From DATLMR01 sp035634255 (lineage in GTDB: Bacteria; Acidobacteriota; Blastocatellia; UBA7656): a stretch of DNA of 64,000 nt. The translations under genes were made by a program, and so were the position numbers. The notes beneath the pieces are model-generated. The model made no database searches. It had not been told where the DNA came from and worked only from the letters and a program-made list of their open reading frames with translations. The stretch covers positions 17,224 through 81,223 of the forward strand of contig DASQDI010000141.1 of assembly GCA_035634255.1 (NCBI GenBank), given 5' to 3'. Positions within the stretch are counted from its first letter, which is position 1. Each line of letters starts with the position of its first letter. Below are positions 32,661 to 41,291 of this stretch, one piece after another.

Positions 32661-33821
32661 ATGTCGAGCGCGACTGAAAAAGCGGTGGGGCGGGGGTTCC
32701 ATTACGACCGCGCGGCGGGCGGCTCGGGCAGGGCCGTCTGGCTGTTCTCTCCCGCGACGGACCTCTCGGTCTTTCTCGGCAGCGCCGTGGCGTCGCTCGT
32801 CGCGCTCTGGGTAGGCGCGCGGATGGGCGTACTCTACGACGACTCGCCGGACTGGGCCTGGATACCGGCGGTCCTGCTGATCGACGTGGCGCACGTCTAC
32901 TCGACGGGGTTCCGAGTCTACCTCGACTCGGACGAGTTGAAGAGGAGGCCGTGGCTCTACCTGCTCGTCCCGGCGGTCGGACTCGCGGCGGGGGTCACCC
33001 TCTACTCGGAGGGGGAGCTGGTATTCTGGAGGGCCCTCGCCTACCTCGCGGTGTTTCATTTCGTCCGCCAGCAATATGGCTGGGTCGCGCTTTATCGCGC
33101 GCGCGCGGGCGAGCGCGACCGGCTCGGCGGGTGGGTCGACACGGCGGCGATTTATGCCGCGACCGTTTACCCTCTAATATATTGGCACACGCACCTGCCG
33201 AGACAGTTCTGGTGGTTTCTGGCGAACGATTTCGCGCAGATTCCCGGAGCCGTCGGGCGGGTCGCGCAGCCGCTTTACTGGTTGATATTGATCTCCTACG
33301 CGGCCCGCTCTCTCTACAGATGGGCCGTGAAGGGCGAAGTGAATCCGGGTAAAGATATAGTGGTCGCGACGACGGCGGTCTGCTGGTACGTCGGCATAGT
33401 CTCCATCAACTCCGACTACGCCTTCACGGTGACGAACGTGATCATTCACGGAGTCCCTTACATGGCGCTCATCTACTGGTACGGGAGGACGAAGGCGGCG
33501 CGGGCGGAGGGCGCGGGGCCGTTCCGACTCTTCGCCTCCGGCCCGTACCTCTTCCTCGCGATTCTCTGGGCCATGGCCTACTCGGAAGAGATGCTCTGGG
33601 ACAGGGGCGTCTGGCAGGAGCGGGCGTGGCTGTTCGGCGGGCCGTGGGATGTTGGGGCTTTGAAGGCGTTTCTCGTGCCGCTGCTGGCCCTGCCGCAGAT
33701 CACTCACTACGTGCTGGACGGGTTCATCTGGCGGAGGCGGAGCAATCCCGATTTCACCATCGTCCCCGCGAACGCGGCCGCCCGGCCGGCCTTACCCGGC
33801 GAGCGCACAATCTCGAAGTAA
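32661..33821 (+). CDS. Polytopic membrane protein with conserved-looking histidines
   Basis: I do not recognise this 386-residue membrane protein. It has eight or nine hydrophobic segments. His-containing motifs lie near the membrane: DVAHVYSTGFRVY, AVFHFVRQQYGWVALY, IHGVPYMALIYWYG and ITHYVLDGFIWRR. Such a pattern could bind a metal, as in membrane desaturases or hydroxylases, but the exact histidine boxes of those families are absent. It starts 18 bases after the oxidoreductase stop and is almost surely cotranscribed. It may provide the second step or a transport function for the same product. Confidence 0.65.
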   Translation: MSSATEKAVGRGFHYDRAAGGSGRAVWLFSPATDLSVFLGSAVASLVALWVGARMGVLYDDSPDWAWIPAVLLIDVAHVYSTGFRVYLDSDELKRRPWLYLLVPAVGLAAGVTLYSEGELVFWRALAYLAVFHFVRQQYGWVALYRARAGERDRLGGWVDTAAIYAATVYPLIYWHTHLPRQFWWFLANDFAQIPGAVGRVAQPLYWLILISYAARSLYRWAVKGEVNPGKDIVVATTAVCWYVGIVSINSDYAFTVTNVIIHGVPYMALIYWYGRTKAARAEGAGPFRLFASGPYLFLAILWAMAYSEEMLWDRGVWQERAWLFGGPWDVGALKAFLVPLLALPQITHYVLDGFIWRRRSNPDFTIVPANAAARPALPGERTISK

Positions 33822-33965
33822 TGGGAGGGAGGCGGGGAGCCCCCGCGCTCCGAGGCGTCGCACCCGCACGTGTCCTCATCTGATATCCCACCCCCCGCCC
33901 GGCTTGATATGTGAGGCCCGATCATTAATAATTTTTCTAGCGAACAAAAGGGAAGGGGAATTCAT

Positions 33966-35300
33966 ATGAAGATCGTAACGGCGCTGGCTCTTGTTTTAGC
34001 ATTTGCCCTGCCGCTTTCAGCAATGACACAAGAAAAAGTTTTTCCATACAAATACAGCATGGATGACCTGCCGAACGGTTTGAGGTTCATAACCGTCCCG
34101 ACGGGTTTCCCGAATACGGTCGCGCTTTACATCGTGGTCAACACCGGGTCGCGCAACGAGGTCGAGCCGGGGAAGTCGGGCTTCGCGCACCTGTTCGAGC
34201 ACCTGATGTTCCGGGGGACCGACAAGTTCTCGGCCGCGCAGTACGCCAAGGTGCTCAAGGGCGCGGGCGCGGACAGCAACGCTTACACGACCGACGACCG
34301 CACGGTCTACCACACGGTATTCTCTAAGGAAGACCTCGAACAGATAATGATGGTCGAGGCCGACAGGTTCCAGAACCTGAAGGTGCCGGAGGAGCTGTTC
34401 AAGACCGAGACGAGGGCGGTCCTCGGCGAGTACAACAAGAACGCCGCGAACCCGGTCAACAAGCTCTTCGAAGTCCTGCGCGACACGGCGTTCGAGAAGC
34501 ACACTTACAAGCACACGACGATGGGCTTTCTGCGCGATGTCGAGAACATGCCCAACACGTATGACTACAGCCTCGAATTCTTCAAGAGGTACTACCGGCC
34601 GGAGTACACGACCATCATCGTCGCGGGGGACGTGAACCACGAGATCGTCTCCGCCCTGGTTAAGAAGTACTGGGGCGACTGGAAGCGGGGCAATTACGTG
34701 CCCGAGATCCCGCGCGAGGCACCGCAGACCGAGGAGAAGGTCGCCAACGTCGACTGGCCCGCCCCGACCCTGCCGTGGGTCGCGGTCGCCCACCGCGGCC
34801 CCGCGTTCTCCGACGAGCAGAAGGACATGCCGGTGATGGACCTGATCGGCAGCCTGGGATTTTCTCCGACCTCGGACCTCTACCAGCGCCTCGTGATCAA
34901 AGAGCAGAAGGTGGACGCCCTGGTCGCCTCGTTCGACGACCGCCTGGACCCGTACCTCTTGACCGTGATGGCGCGCGTGAAGAATCCGAAGGACATCGAT
35001 TACGTGAAGGGGGAGATACTGAAGACGCTTGATTCGTTTAAGACTACCAGGGTGCCGAAAGAGAAGCTGGAAGACGTGAAATCGAACCTCAAATACAGCT
35101 TCGCCCTGAGCCTGAACAACACCGAAGCGATTGCGGCGAACCTCGCCCCGTACATCGCCCTGCGGCGGACGCCCGAGGCCATCAACAAGGTTTATGGCGT
35201 GTACGCTTCGATAACGCCGGAGGACATTCAGGAGATGGCGAAGAAGTATTTCGTTCAGAATCAGCGGACGGTGGTGACGCTTTCGCACAGGGGGGAGTGA
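33966..35300 (+). CDS. M16-family zinc peptidase (active subunit)
   Basis: The 444-residue exported protein has a signal peptide (MKIVTALALVLAFALPLSAM) and the inverted zinc motif HLFEHLMFRG (HxxEH) with the downstream Glu in FKTETRAVLGEY, so all M16B ligands are present. It should cut oligopeptides in the periplasm. The family works as a pair of an active and an inactive subunit; the partner gene begins 4 bases after this stop. The ATG has GGAAGGGGAA upstream. Length is normal. Confidence 0.92.
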   Translation: MKIVTALALVLAFALPLSAMTQEKVFPYKYSMDDLPNGLRFITVPTGFPNTVALYIVVNTGSRNEVEPGKSGFAHLFEHLMFRGTDKFSAAQYAKVLKGAGADSNAYTTDDRTVYHTVFSKEDLEQIMMVEADRFQNLKVPEELFKTETRAVLGEYNKNAANPVNKLFEVLRDTAFEKHTYKHTTMGFLRDVENMPNTYDYSLEFFKRYYRPEYTTIIVAGDVNHEIVSALVKKYWGDWKRGNYVPEIPREAPQTEEKVANVDWPAPTLPWVAVAHRGPAFSDEQKDMPVMDLIGSLGFSPTSDLYQRLVIKEQKVDALVASFDDRLDPYLLTVMARVKNPKDIDYVKGEILKTLDSFKTTRVPKEKLEDVKSNLKYSFALSLNNTEAIAANLAPYIALRRTPEAINKVYGVYASITPEDIQEMAKKYFVQNQRTVVTLSHRGE

Positions 35301-35304
35301 CAAT

Positions 35305-36822
35305 ATGCGAATCAGGTTTATAGTTCTGTTATTGAGTCTGGCAGTATCGACTCCCGGACTTGCGCTGTCGAAGTCCGGAGGGGGTTCAACAAAAGTGACA
35401 CCGGTGCTCATACCAAATTCCTCGCCTCTGGTCAGCTTCAGGTTCTTATTCAACGCGGGGTCGTCGGCCGACCCGAAGGGCAAGGAGGGCCTCGCGTCCC
35501 TGACAGCGGCCATGATCTCGGGCGGCGGGACCCGCTCGATGACCTACGAAGAGATCGTCAAGGCGATGTACCCGATGGCGACGAGCTTCAGCTCGCAGGT
35601 GGACAAGGAGATGACCGTCTTCGTCGGGACCACCCACCTCGACAACCTGCAAAAATACTACGCGCTGGTGTCCGAGAGCATACTTAATCCCGGCTGGCGC
35701 GCGGAGGATTTCTCCCGCATCAAAGAGGACGCGGTCAATTACCTGAAAGTGAACCTCAGGGGCAACAACGACGAGGAGATGGGCAAGGAAGTTCTCTACA
35801 ACTGGATTTACGAGGGGCACCCGTACGGCCATCACAACGTCGGCACGGTGAAGTCGCTTGAGAAGCTGACCCTCGACGACGTGAAGGAGTTCTACCGGAA
35901 CAACTACACGCGAGAGAACTTAGTGCTCGGGCTCGCGGGGGGCTACCCTTCGGACTTCGCGGGAAAGCTGGAATCGGATTTCGCTTCGAAGCTCCCGGCG
36001 GGGAAAGCCTCGGCGAAGGCGAAGCTGCCCGAGCCCGAAAAGATCGACGGGCTTGAGATGCGGATAATCCAGAAGGACACTCCGGGCACGGCCATCTCTC
36101 TCGGGTTCCCGATACCCGTCACCCGCTCGGATGCCGACTGGCCCGCCCTGCTTCTGGCCCAGTCGTTTTTCGGGCAGCACAGGTCGAGCAACAGCTACCT
36201 GTACCAACGCCTGCGCCAGACGCGGGGGCTGAATTACGGCGACTACGCCTACATCGAGTATTTCCCGAATGGCATGTTCCAGTTACAGCCGGACCCGAAC
36301 CTGGCCCGGAGGCAGCAGATATTCCAGGTCTGGATTCGCCCGGTCGAGCCGAAAAATTCGCTCTTCGCGCTGCGGATCGCGCTCTACGAGTTGAGGAAGC
36401 TTGCGGAGAAGGGGATGTCTCAGGCGGACTTCGAGGCCACGCGGCAATTCCTCACGAAAAACGTCGCGTCGCTGACCAAGACCCAGAGCGCGCAACTCGG
36501 CTACGCCCTCGACAGCCGCTTCTACGGGATCGGCGATTTCAACGAGTACGTGCGGAGCAGCCTGTCCAGATTAACGCTCGACGACGTGAACAAGGCCATC
36601 AGGAAGTACCTTCAGGCCGACAACGTGAAGGTCGTCGTGGTCACCAGGGACGCGAAGGGGTTCAGGGCCGCCGCCCTGTCGGGCAATCCGTCCCCCGTGG
36701 CTTACACCGCCCCGATGCCGAAAGAAGTTCTGGAAGAAGACAAGGCCATCGAAACCTACAAGCTCAGCCTCGACCCGAAAGATGTCGAGATCGTGCCTGT
36801 TGACGTGATCTTCCAGGAGTGA
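35305..36822 (+). CDS. M16-family protein, non-catalytic partner
   Basis: The 505-residue exported protein has a signal peptide (RIRFIVLLLSLAVSTPGLAL) and the M16 fold, but at the zinc-motif position it reads GKEGLASLTAAMISGG, with no HxxEH, so it cannot bind zinc there. The Arg/Tyr pair of the substrate-binding domain (YLYQRLRQTRGLNY) is present, as expected of the partner subunit. It overlaps in function with the gene just upstream, and the two form a heterodimer in known systems. A terminator follows at 36826-36861. Confidence 0.88.
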   Translation: MRIRFIVLLLSLAVSTPGLALSKSGGGSTKVTPVLIPNSSPLVSFRFLFNAGSSADPKGKEGLASLTAAMISGGGTRSMTYEEIVKAMYPMATSFSSQVDKEMTVFVGTTHLDNLQKYYALVSESILNPGWRAEDFSRIKEDAVNYLKVNLRGNNDEEMGKEVLYNWIYEGHPYGHHNVGTVKSLEKLTLDDVKEFYRNNYTRENLVLGLAGGYPSDFAGKLESDFASKLPAGKASAKAKLPEPEKIDGLEMRIIQKDTPGTAISLGFPIPVTRSDADWPALLLAQSFFGQHRSSNSYLYQRLRQTRGLNYGDYAYIEYFPNGMFQLQPDPNLARRQQIFQVWIRPVEPKNSLFALRIALYELRKLAEKGMSQADFEATRQFLTKNVASLTKTQSAQLGYALDSRFYGIGDFNEYVRSSLSRLTLDDVNKAIRKYLQADNVKVVVVTRDAKGFRAAALSGNPSPVAYTAPMPKEVLEEDKAIETYKLSLDPKDVEIVPVDVIFQE

Positions 36823-36825
36823 ACC

Positions 36826-36861
36826 GAAGGCCGGGGCGGCCATCGTGCCTGCCCCGGCTTC
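36826..36861 (+). terminator. Bidirectional terminator between convergent genes
   Basis: GAAGGCCGGGGC (36826-36837) pairs with GCCCCGGCTTC (36851-36861), with one bulged base and a 13-base loop. It separates the M16 operon from the glutaredoxin gene, whose stop is at 36869. Confidence 0.55.
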
Positions 36862-36868
36862 CGATAAA

Positions 36869-37156
36869 TCACCCGGCGATGCGCCTCAGCTTGCGCCTGA
36901 ATTCCCGCGGGTCCACCCGGTGCTTGAAGGCTTTGATCCCGTTGATAAATATCACGGGGATGTCATGCCGATAGAGCTCTTTCAATTCGGGGTCTTCGTC
37001 GATGTTGACCTCTTCCAGAGTGAAATCGTCATCGCACCCGGCCGAGGCCATGCCGGCTTTGGCCTCGTCGCACAGGTGGCATCCGGGGCGAGAGTAGATG
37101 ATCACTCTGGCCCTCGCGTGGTCATGTGGCCTCGTGCTGTTCCAGAATTTTCGCAT
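36869..37156 (-). CDS. Glutaredoxin-family thiol protein
   Basis: This 95-residue protein has a thioredoxin fold with the redox motif SRPGCHLCDEAKAG (CxxC) and the cis-Pro region HDIPVIFINGIKAF. It is of the NrdH/YruB-like glutaredoxin group with the usual beta-alpha-beta start (RVIIYS-type). It probably reduces disulfides in the cytoplasm using glutathione, thioredoxin reductase or a related system. The ATG at 37156 has GGAAGAG just upstream. It is monocistronic, divergent from the DUF3857 gene. Confidence 0.88.
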   Translation of the reverse strand: MRKFWNSTRPHDHARARVIIYSRPGCHLCDEAKAGMASAGCDDDFTLEEVNIDEDPELKELYRHDIPVIFINGIKAFKHRVDPREFRRKLRRIAG

Positions 37157-37357
37157 CTCTTCCGCCCGCCCGCGCGTTTTACCGACGTAGGGAGGCGCTG
37201 TAGAAAATATCAGCCGGGAACTCTTCGGTAAAGCCGAGGGCGCAGGCGGTCGAAAGCCGCGTTTATCAACCCGGCGGTTTCTGATATATTCTCTCCGGCA
37301 ATCGCAAGACGCCTGACGGAGCTTGATACCACATCAAACCAGGGGGCAACGCCCAGC

Positions 37358-39307
37358 ATGCGAAGATCCTATCTCGTAAGCGCACTCTTTGCTTTACTCT
37401 TCGTTCTGCCTGGCATATCGAAGGCGGACTCGCCGCCGGATTGGGTGAAAGAGGCTCTACGGACCCCTTCATACAACTACGACAAGAGTGTCCCTTACCT
37501 GGTGCTGCTGGACGAGCGGACGACGACCGTCAAGGCGAACGGCGGGTCCGAGACGCGGTCGCGTTACATCGCGCGCATACTCACGCAGGAGGGGCGGGCC
37601 GCCGCGCGGCGCGAGATTCAATACGACAGCGAGATAAAGATCAGCGACCTTCACGCCTGGCACATCCGCTCCGACAACAAAGTGTTTCAGCTCGAAAACG
37701 AAAAGGTGATTGAGGAGTCCATCAACGACGACCTCTACAGTCAGGTGCGCTCGAAGGTGATGCGATTCGGGGAGGTGGACATCGGCTCCGTGGTCGCATT
37801 CGAATGGGTGAAGAGGGAGCGCCAGTTCGTCAATCAGGACTACCATTACTTCCAGACGCGCGCGCCGGTCGTCGCTTCGCGGTACCAGCTTGAGCTGCCC
37901 GAAGGCTGGGCGGTCGAGTCCTTCGTGTTCAACCACGGCCCCATCAAGCCGCAGGTCAAGGGCAACTTTTATGTGTGGCAGGTCCTGAACCTTCCGCCCA
38001 TAAAAGAGGAGCCGTGGATGCCGGAAGTGACGGGCCTGTCGCCCTACCTCGCGGTGTCTTACTACCCCACAGGCTCGACGGACTCGAAGAAGGCATTCTC
38101 GACCTGGCAGGATGTCTCGCGGTGGGCCGAAAAAGTCATGTACACGGAGGCGCGCGACCTCAAGCTCGTCGAGGATAAAGCGAAAGAGCTGACCGCAGGG
38201 CTTGAGGGTGAGATGGAGAAGGTGAAGGCCATCTCCCGGTGGGTGCAGAAAAATATCCGCTACGTCTCGATTCAACTGAGCCTGATCGGCGGGTACAGGC
38301 CGAACCCTGCCGACATCGTCATCAGGAAGGGGTACGGGGACTGCAAGGACAAGAGCGCCTTGATGCAGGCGATGCTCGCGGCGATAGGCATCCGGTCGTA
38401 CAAAGTCCTGGTCTTTTCCGGCGACCCGATAAGGGTGCGGCCGGAGTTCCCCTCGCCTCTTCAGTTCAATCACGCGGTGATAGCGGTCGAGATGAAATCC
38501 GGGGCCGCGGGGGGGCAGGGCAATCCCCGCCCCGGCGGCCTCCTCTTCTTCGACCCGACGGACGGCGTGACCCCTCTGGGAGACCTGCCATTTTATTTGC
38601 AGGGCAGCCATGGCCTGGTGGTCAACGGGGGCTCCGGCGAGCTTCTGCGGTTGCCGAATTTTTCGGAGGAGAAAAACCGGTCCCTCCGCGAACTGGACGT
38701 GGAGTTGCAGGCCGGCGGAGAGGTGCGGGCGATTGTGAAAGAGGTGTTCACGGGGCAGATCGCCTCGGCCATGCGCCGTCAGGTCGCGGCCTCGAGCGCG
38801 GAAGGGTTCGAGCGCGAGCTTGCGGCACGAATCGCGCGGGAAATTCCCGGAGCGGCCCTGAGCGACCTCAGGATAAACCGGGAGGCGGACACAGGCGACC
38901 CTCTAATCTTCCAGTACACGGTGAAAGCGAACAGCTATGCGAATCGCATGGGTAAGCTTCTCGTGATCCGCCCCATACTCATGTGGGTGCAGGGCCCTTC
39001 CGTCTTCACGGATAAGAACAGGCTGCACCCCATCCTGTTCGACATCCCGTCGATCAGGGAAGACATCACGCGGATATCTCTTCCCGACGGCTTCAAGCTG
39101 GATGAAGTCCCGTCGAACACTAACCTGAAGACGGACTTCGGCTCGTTCGACCTGGACTACAAGGTCGAGGGGCGGCAGGCCGTGATCAAGCGCAGGCTCG
39201 CGATAACCAGTCAAATACTCCCGCCAACGGAGTACGCCGCGATCAAGAAGTTCTTCGACCTCGTCCAATCGACTTCCCAGTCGAGCATGGTTTTAGTCAA
39301 CCAGTGA
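37358..39307 (+). CDS. Secreted DUF3857 and transglutaminase-like protein
   Basis: The 649-residue exported protein has a signal peptide (SYLVSALFALLFVLPGISKA), a DUF3857 domain (about 40-240) and a transglutaminase-like domain (about 280-420): RKGYGDCKDKSALMQAML holds the catalytic Cys, FNHAVIAVEM the His, and LLFFDPTDGV the Asp. A C-terminal DUF2569/3858-like beta domain follows. Such proteins are common in Bacteroidetes and Acidobacteria; the catalytic triad is intact, so it may be a periplasmic protease or cross-linking enzyme. Its last 15 bases overlap the end of the convergent alpha-amylase gene. Confidence 0.85.
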   Translation: MRRSYLVSALFALLFVLPGISKADSPPDWVKEALRTPSYNYDKSVPYLVLLDERTTTVKANGGSETRSRYIARILTQEGRAAARREIQYDSEIKISDLHAWHIRSDNKVFQLENEKVIEESINDDLYSQVRSKVMRFGEVDIGSVVAFEWVKRERQFVNQDYHYFQTRAPVVASRYQLELPEGWAVESFVFNHGPIKPQVKGNFYVWQVLNLPPIKEEPWMPEVTGLSPYLAVSYYPTGSTDSKKAFSTWQDVSRWAEKVMYTEARDLKLVEDKAKELTAGLEGEMEKVKAISRWVQKNIRYVSIQLSLIGGYRPNPADIVIRKGYGDCKDKSALMQAMLAAIGIRSYKVLVFSGDPIRVRPEFPSPLQFNHAVIAVEMKSGAAGGQGNPRPGGLLFFDPTDGVTPLGDLPFYLQGSHGLVVNGGSGELLRLPNFSEEKNRSLRELDVELQAGGEVRAIVKEVFTGQIASAMRRQVAASSAEGFERELAARIAREIPGAALSDLRINREADTGDPLIFQYTVKANSYANRMGKLLVIRPILMWVQGPSVFTDKNRLHPILFDIPSIREDITRISLPDGFKLDEVPSNTNLKTDFGSFDLDYKVEGRQAVIKRRLAITSQILPPTEYAAIKKFFDLVQSTSQSSMVLVNQ

Positions 39308-40759
39308 TGCTTCCAGCAGGCAGAATCTCGTGTCGTCATCGACGGAAAGCTGGCCCGGATTTAGAACGAACCTGCCTCCGCTCGGCTCAAGAATAAAAGA
39401 TGTAGAAGTCAGCAGGTTCGACACCCTCATCCGGTTGTGCGCTCCGAGGGCGCGCGCAACCGGCGAGATGTCCAGGTTGATCGTGTTGAACTTCTCCCAT
39501 TGATTCGAAACCTGCCCGAAGTAGGCGACCGCCCGGCCGGATTTCTGCCTCATGAACGAGACTATGCCGGGGCCGCTATCGAACGGGACGTGAGAGCCTT
39601 CCCTGAACACCTCATCCGAAGTGGCCTGAAGGAGGTACGTGTAAGCGATCTTTAATATGGGGTCGGCGGGCTCGTCGTGGAGGGGCGACAGGCGCTGAAC
39701 GGGCAGCTTCTCGCGCTTACCCTCCATCTGCCCTTCATGGATAAGCGTGGAAGATGGGAGGGAGAGGATGAGGGCGGCGGCCGCGAGATTGCCGCCCCGG
39801 CTGAAAACGGATGCGGCCCTCGCCTCGTCGTGATTCTCGGTGAAGCAGAGGGACGCGCGCACCGATTCGGGGCTTCTGGAAAGCCGCTCTTTAATCAGGT
39901 GAATGTTCCCGGAGACCAGCCCATCGTACAGCTTCTTCTCGTAAGCCAGATCGAAGCCCAGGCTCAGAAGATACTCTTCCTTGTCCCAGTAGGCTTCGGC
40001 AATGAAAATGAAGTCGGGCCTTGAGCCCTTAACCGCGTCGATTGCCTCTTTCCAGAACTCCCCCGGCATCCGTTCCGAGAACCAGGATTCGGAGGCCCGC
40101 GGGTACCAGAACTGGCGGATGTAGTCGCGCAGAACGAGCATGGCCATGTCGCACCTCACCCCGTCGGCATGCAGGCTGATCCACTTGAGCACGTCGATCA
40201 TGTGAGACCTGAGGGCTGGGCTTGTGTAGTCGAGTTGCGAGGTGTCATGCCAGGGCGGGAAGTAGGGGTCGCGGCCGAAGGCGACCAGTTCTCCCGATTT
40301 ATGAAGGAAGTAATCCCCGGTGCCGCGGTCCCTGACCGCGGGATTATTGCGAATGAAGAAGTCCGGGTGCTTGCCGATCCAGGGGGAGTCAATCGCCATG
40401 TGGTTCGAGACGAAATCGACGATCACGCGGAGCCCCGCTTCGTGGGCGCGGTTCACGAGGGCGACGAAGCCTGCCTTCCCGCCCAGGTCAGGATTGAACC
40501 TGTAATCAGGAATGGCATAAGGCGAGCCCTCAAAATCATCCGAGATTACTTTAGATATTCTCCTGGCCGCTTCACTGATCTGCCATACCCCCATAAGCCA
40601 TATGGCATCGAACCCGAGCCTCGCAATCTCAAGCAACTCGGAATCGGTGAGCTGGGCGAAGCGTCTGAAGCGCGCACGCGCATTTATCTCGTATATTCGC
40701 AAAACCTCAATTGACCTCCGGGGAGATGGCGTAAAAGGACCGAGAACAACGGCGAGCAT
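39293..40759 (-). CDS. Alpha-amylase-family (GH13) enzyme
   Basis: The protein of about 488 residues has a GH13 TIM barrel: region I VIVDFVSNHMA, the nucleophile Asp in GVRCDMAML, the acid/base Glu in FIFIAEAYWDKEE, and the transition-state region FTENHDEARA. It probably acts on alpha-glucans or sucrose-like sugars in the cytoplasm (no signal peptide). The start is uncertain: TTG at 40801, ATG at 40759, or a later codon before RIYEINARARF; none has a strong ribosome site. The ATG was chosen. Unlike typical amylases it lacks a long C-terminal beta domain. It overlaps the end of the DUF3857 gene by 15 bases. Confidence 0.85.
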   Translation of the reverse strand: MLAVVLGPFTPSPRRSIEVLRIYEINARARFRRFAQLTDSELLEIARLGFDAIWLMGVWQISEAARRISKVISDDFEGSPYAIPDYRFNPDLGGKAGFVALVNRAHEAGLRVIVDFVSNHMAIDSPWIGKHPDFFIRNNPAVRDRGTGDYFLHKSGELVAFGRDPYFPPWHDTSQLDYTSPALRSHMIDVLKWISLHADGVRCDMAMLVLRDYIRQFWYPRASESWFSERMPGEFWKEAIDAVKGSRPDFIFIAEAYWDKEEYLLSLGFDLAYEKKLYDGLVSGNIHLIKERLSRSPESVRASLCFTENHDEARAASVFSRGGNLAAAALILSLPSSTLIHEGQMEGKREKLPVQRLSPLHDEPADPILKIAYTYLLQATSDEVFREGSHVPFDSGPGIVSFMRQKSGRAVAYFGQVSNQWEKFNTINLDISPVARALGAHNRMRVSNLLTSTSFILEPSGGRFVLNPGQLSVDDDTRFCLLEASLVD

Positions 40760-40980
40760 GCCATACTCAAGCCGGTTCAGGCAAGCCGAAGTCTTTATCA
40801 ATCGGTTCGGAAATAAAATCGCAATTTATCTTATAAATCAAAAGTTTAGATTGATTAATAGGTGATAAAACCGGCCTCCGGGTTCGGGAGCGGGATTCAG
40901 GCCAGGAAGAGAGGCATGATCCCCAGGGTCTATCTGTTGGATTAAATAATTGGGGCGAAAATGCCGGTTATTGTAAAAAA

Positions 40981-41008
40981 TTGTCACCATCCTGCTCTTT
41001 TCTAGATT
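40981..41008 (+). promoter_or_regulatory. Sigma-70-type promoter upstream of rpoD (distal)
   Basis: TTGTCA (40981-40986) and TAGATT (41003-41008) are separated by 16 bases in an AT-rich region. The region from 40760 to 41113 otherwise shows no gene; its AT content is far above the window average. Confidence 0.45.
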
Positions 41009-41113
41009 TTACGGGGCAGATGAGGGAGAATAAGGGAGGCTGACCGTGTCCGTATAAGTGATTCTTTTTCAGCCGTTTATAAATTATTTTGAAGACATCC
41101 TCTTCTTCAACGT

Positions 41114-41142
41114 TTGCATCTAGGTAGTTGGGTGTATATATT
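41114..41142 (+). promoter_or_regulatory. Sigma-70-type promoter upstream of rpoD (proximal)
   Basis: TTGCAT (41114-41119) and TATATT (41137-41142) are separated by 17 bases. The predicted start is near 41149, followed within about 105 bases by an intrinsic terminator. Confidence 0.55.
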
Positions 41143-41148
41143 GTATTA

Positions 41149-41255
41149 TGATTCGTTATGTCTTCTTACAGCGTATCGTAATTATGGTACGCAGGGGATA
41201 TGCTCTAAGGATCGGGCGAGAAGATGCAGGCACCTCCAAAAAGCAGGTGCCTTTT
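41149..41255 (+). ncRNA. Candidate small RNA or rpoD leader RNA
   Basis: A promoter (41114-41142) and an intrinsic terminator (41228-41255) bound a region of about 107 bases with no open frame, just before rpoD. The sequence is lower in GC than the coding DNA. It could be a stand-alone small RNA or an attenuated leader that controls rpoD. I could not match it to a known RNA family such as 6S RNA or a riboswitch. Confidence 0.35.
41228..41255 (+). terminator. Intrinsic terminator just before rpoD
   Basis: AGGCACCT (41228-41235) pairs with AGGTGCCT (41245-41252) around a 9-base loop, followed by TTTT. It lies 36 bases before the rpoD ATG. Confidence 0.65.
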
Positions 41256-41291
41256 AGTTCAGGAAAATAGCGGTGTTTGGCGAAAGGTGGA

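Noticed and set aside
33822..33965. GC-rich hairpin GCGGGG/CCCCGC after the last gene of the polyamine-like cluster as a terminator
   Set aside because: The stem is only six pairs and no T-run follows, so termination there is not supported.
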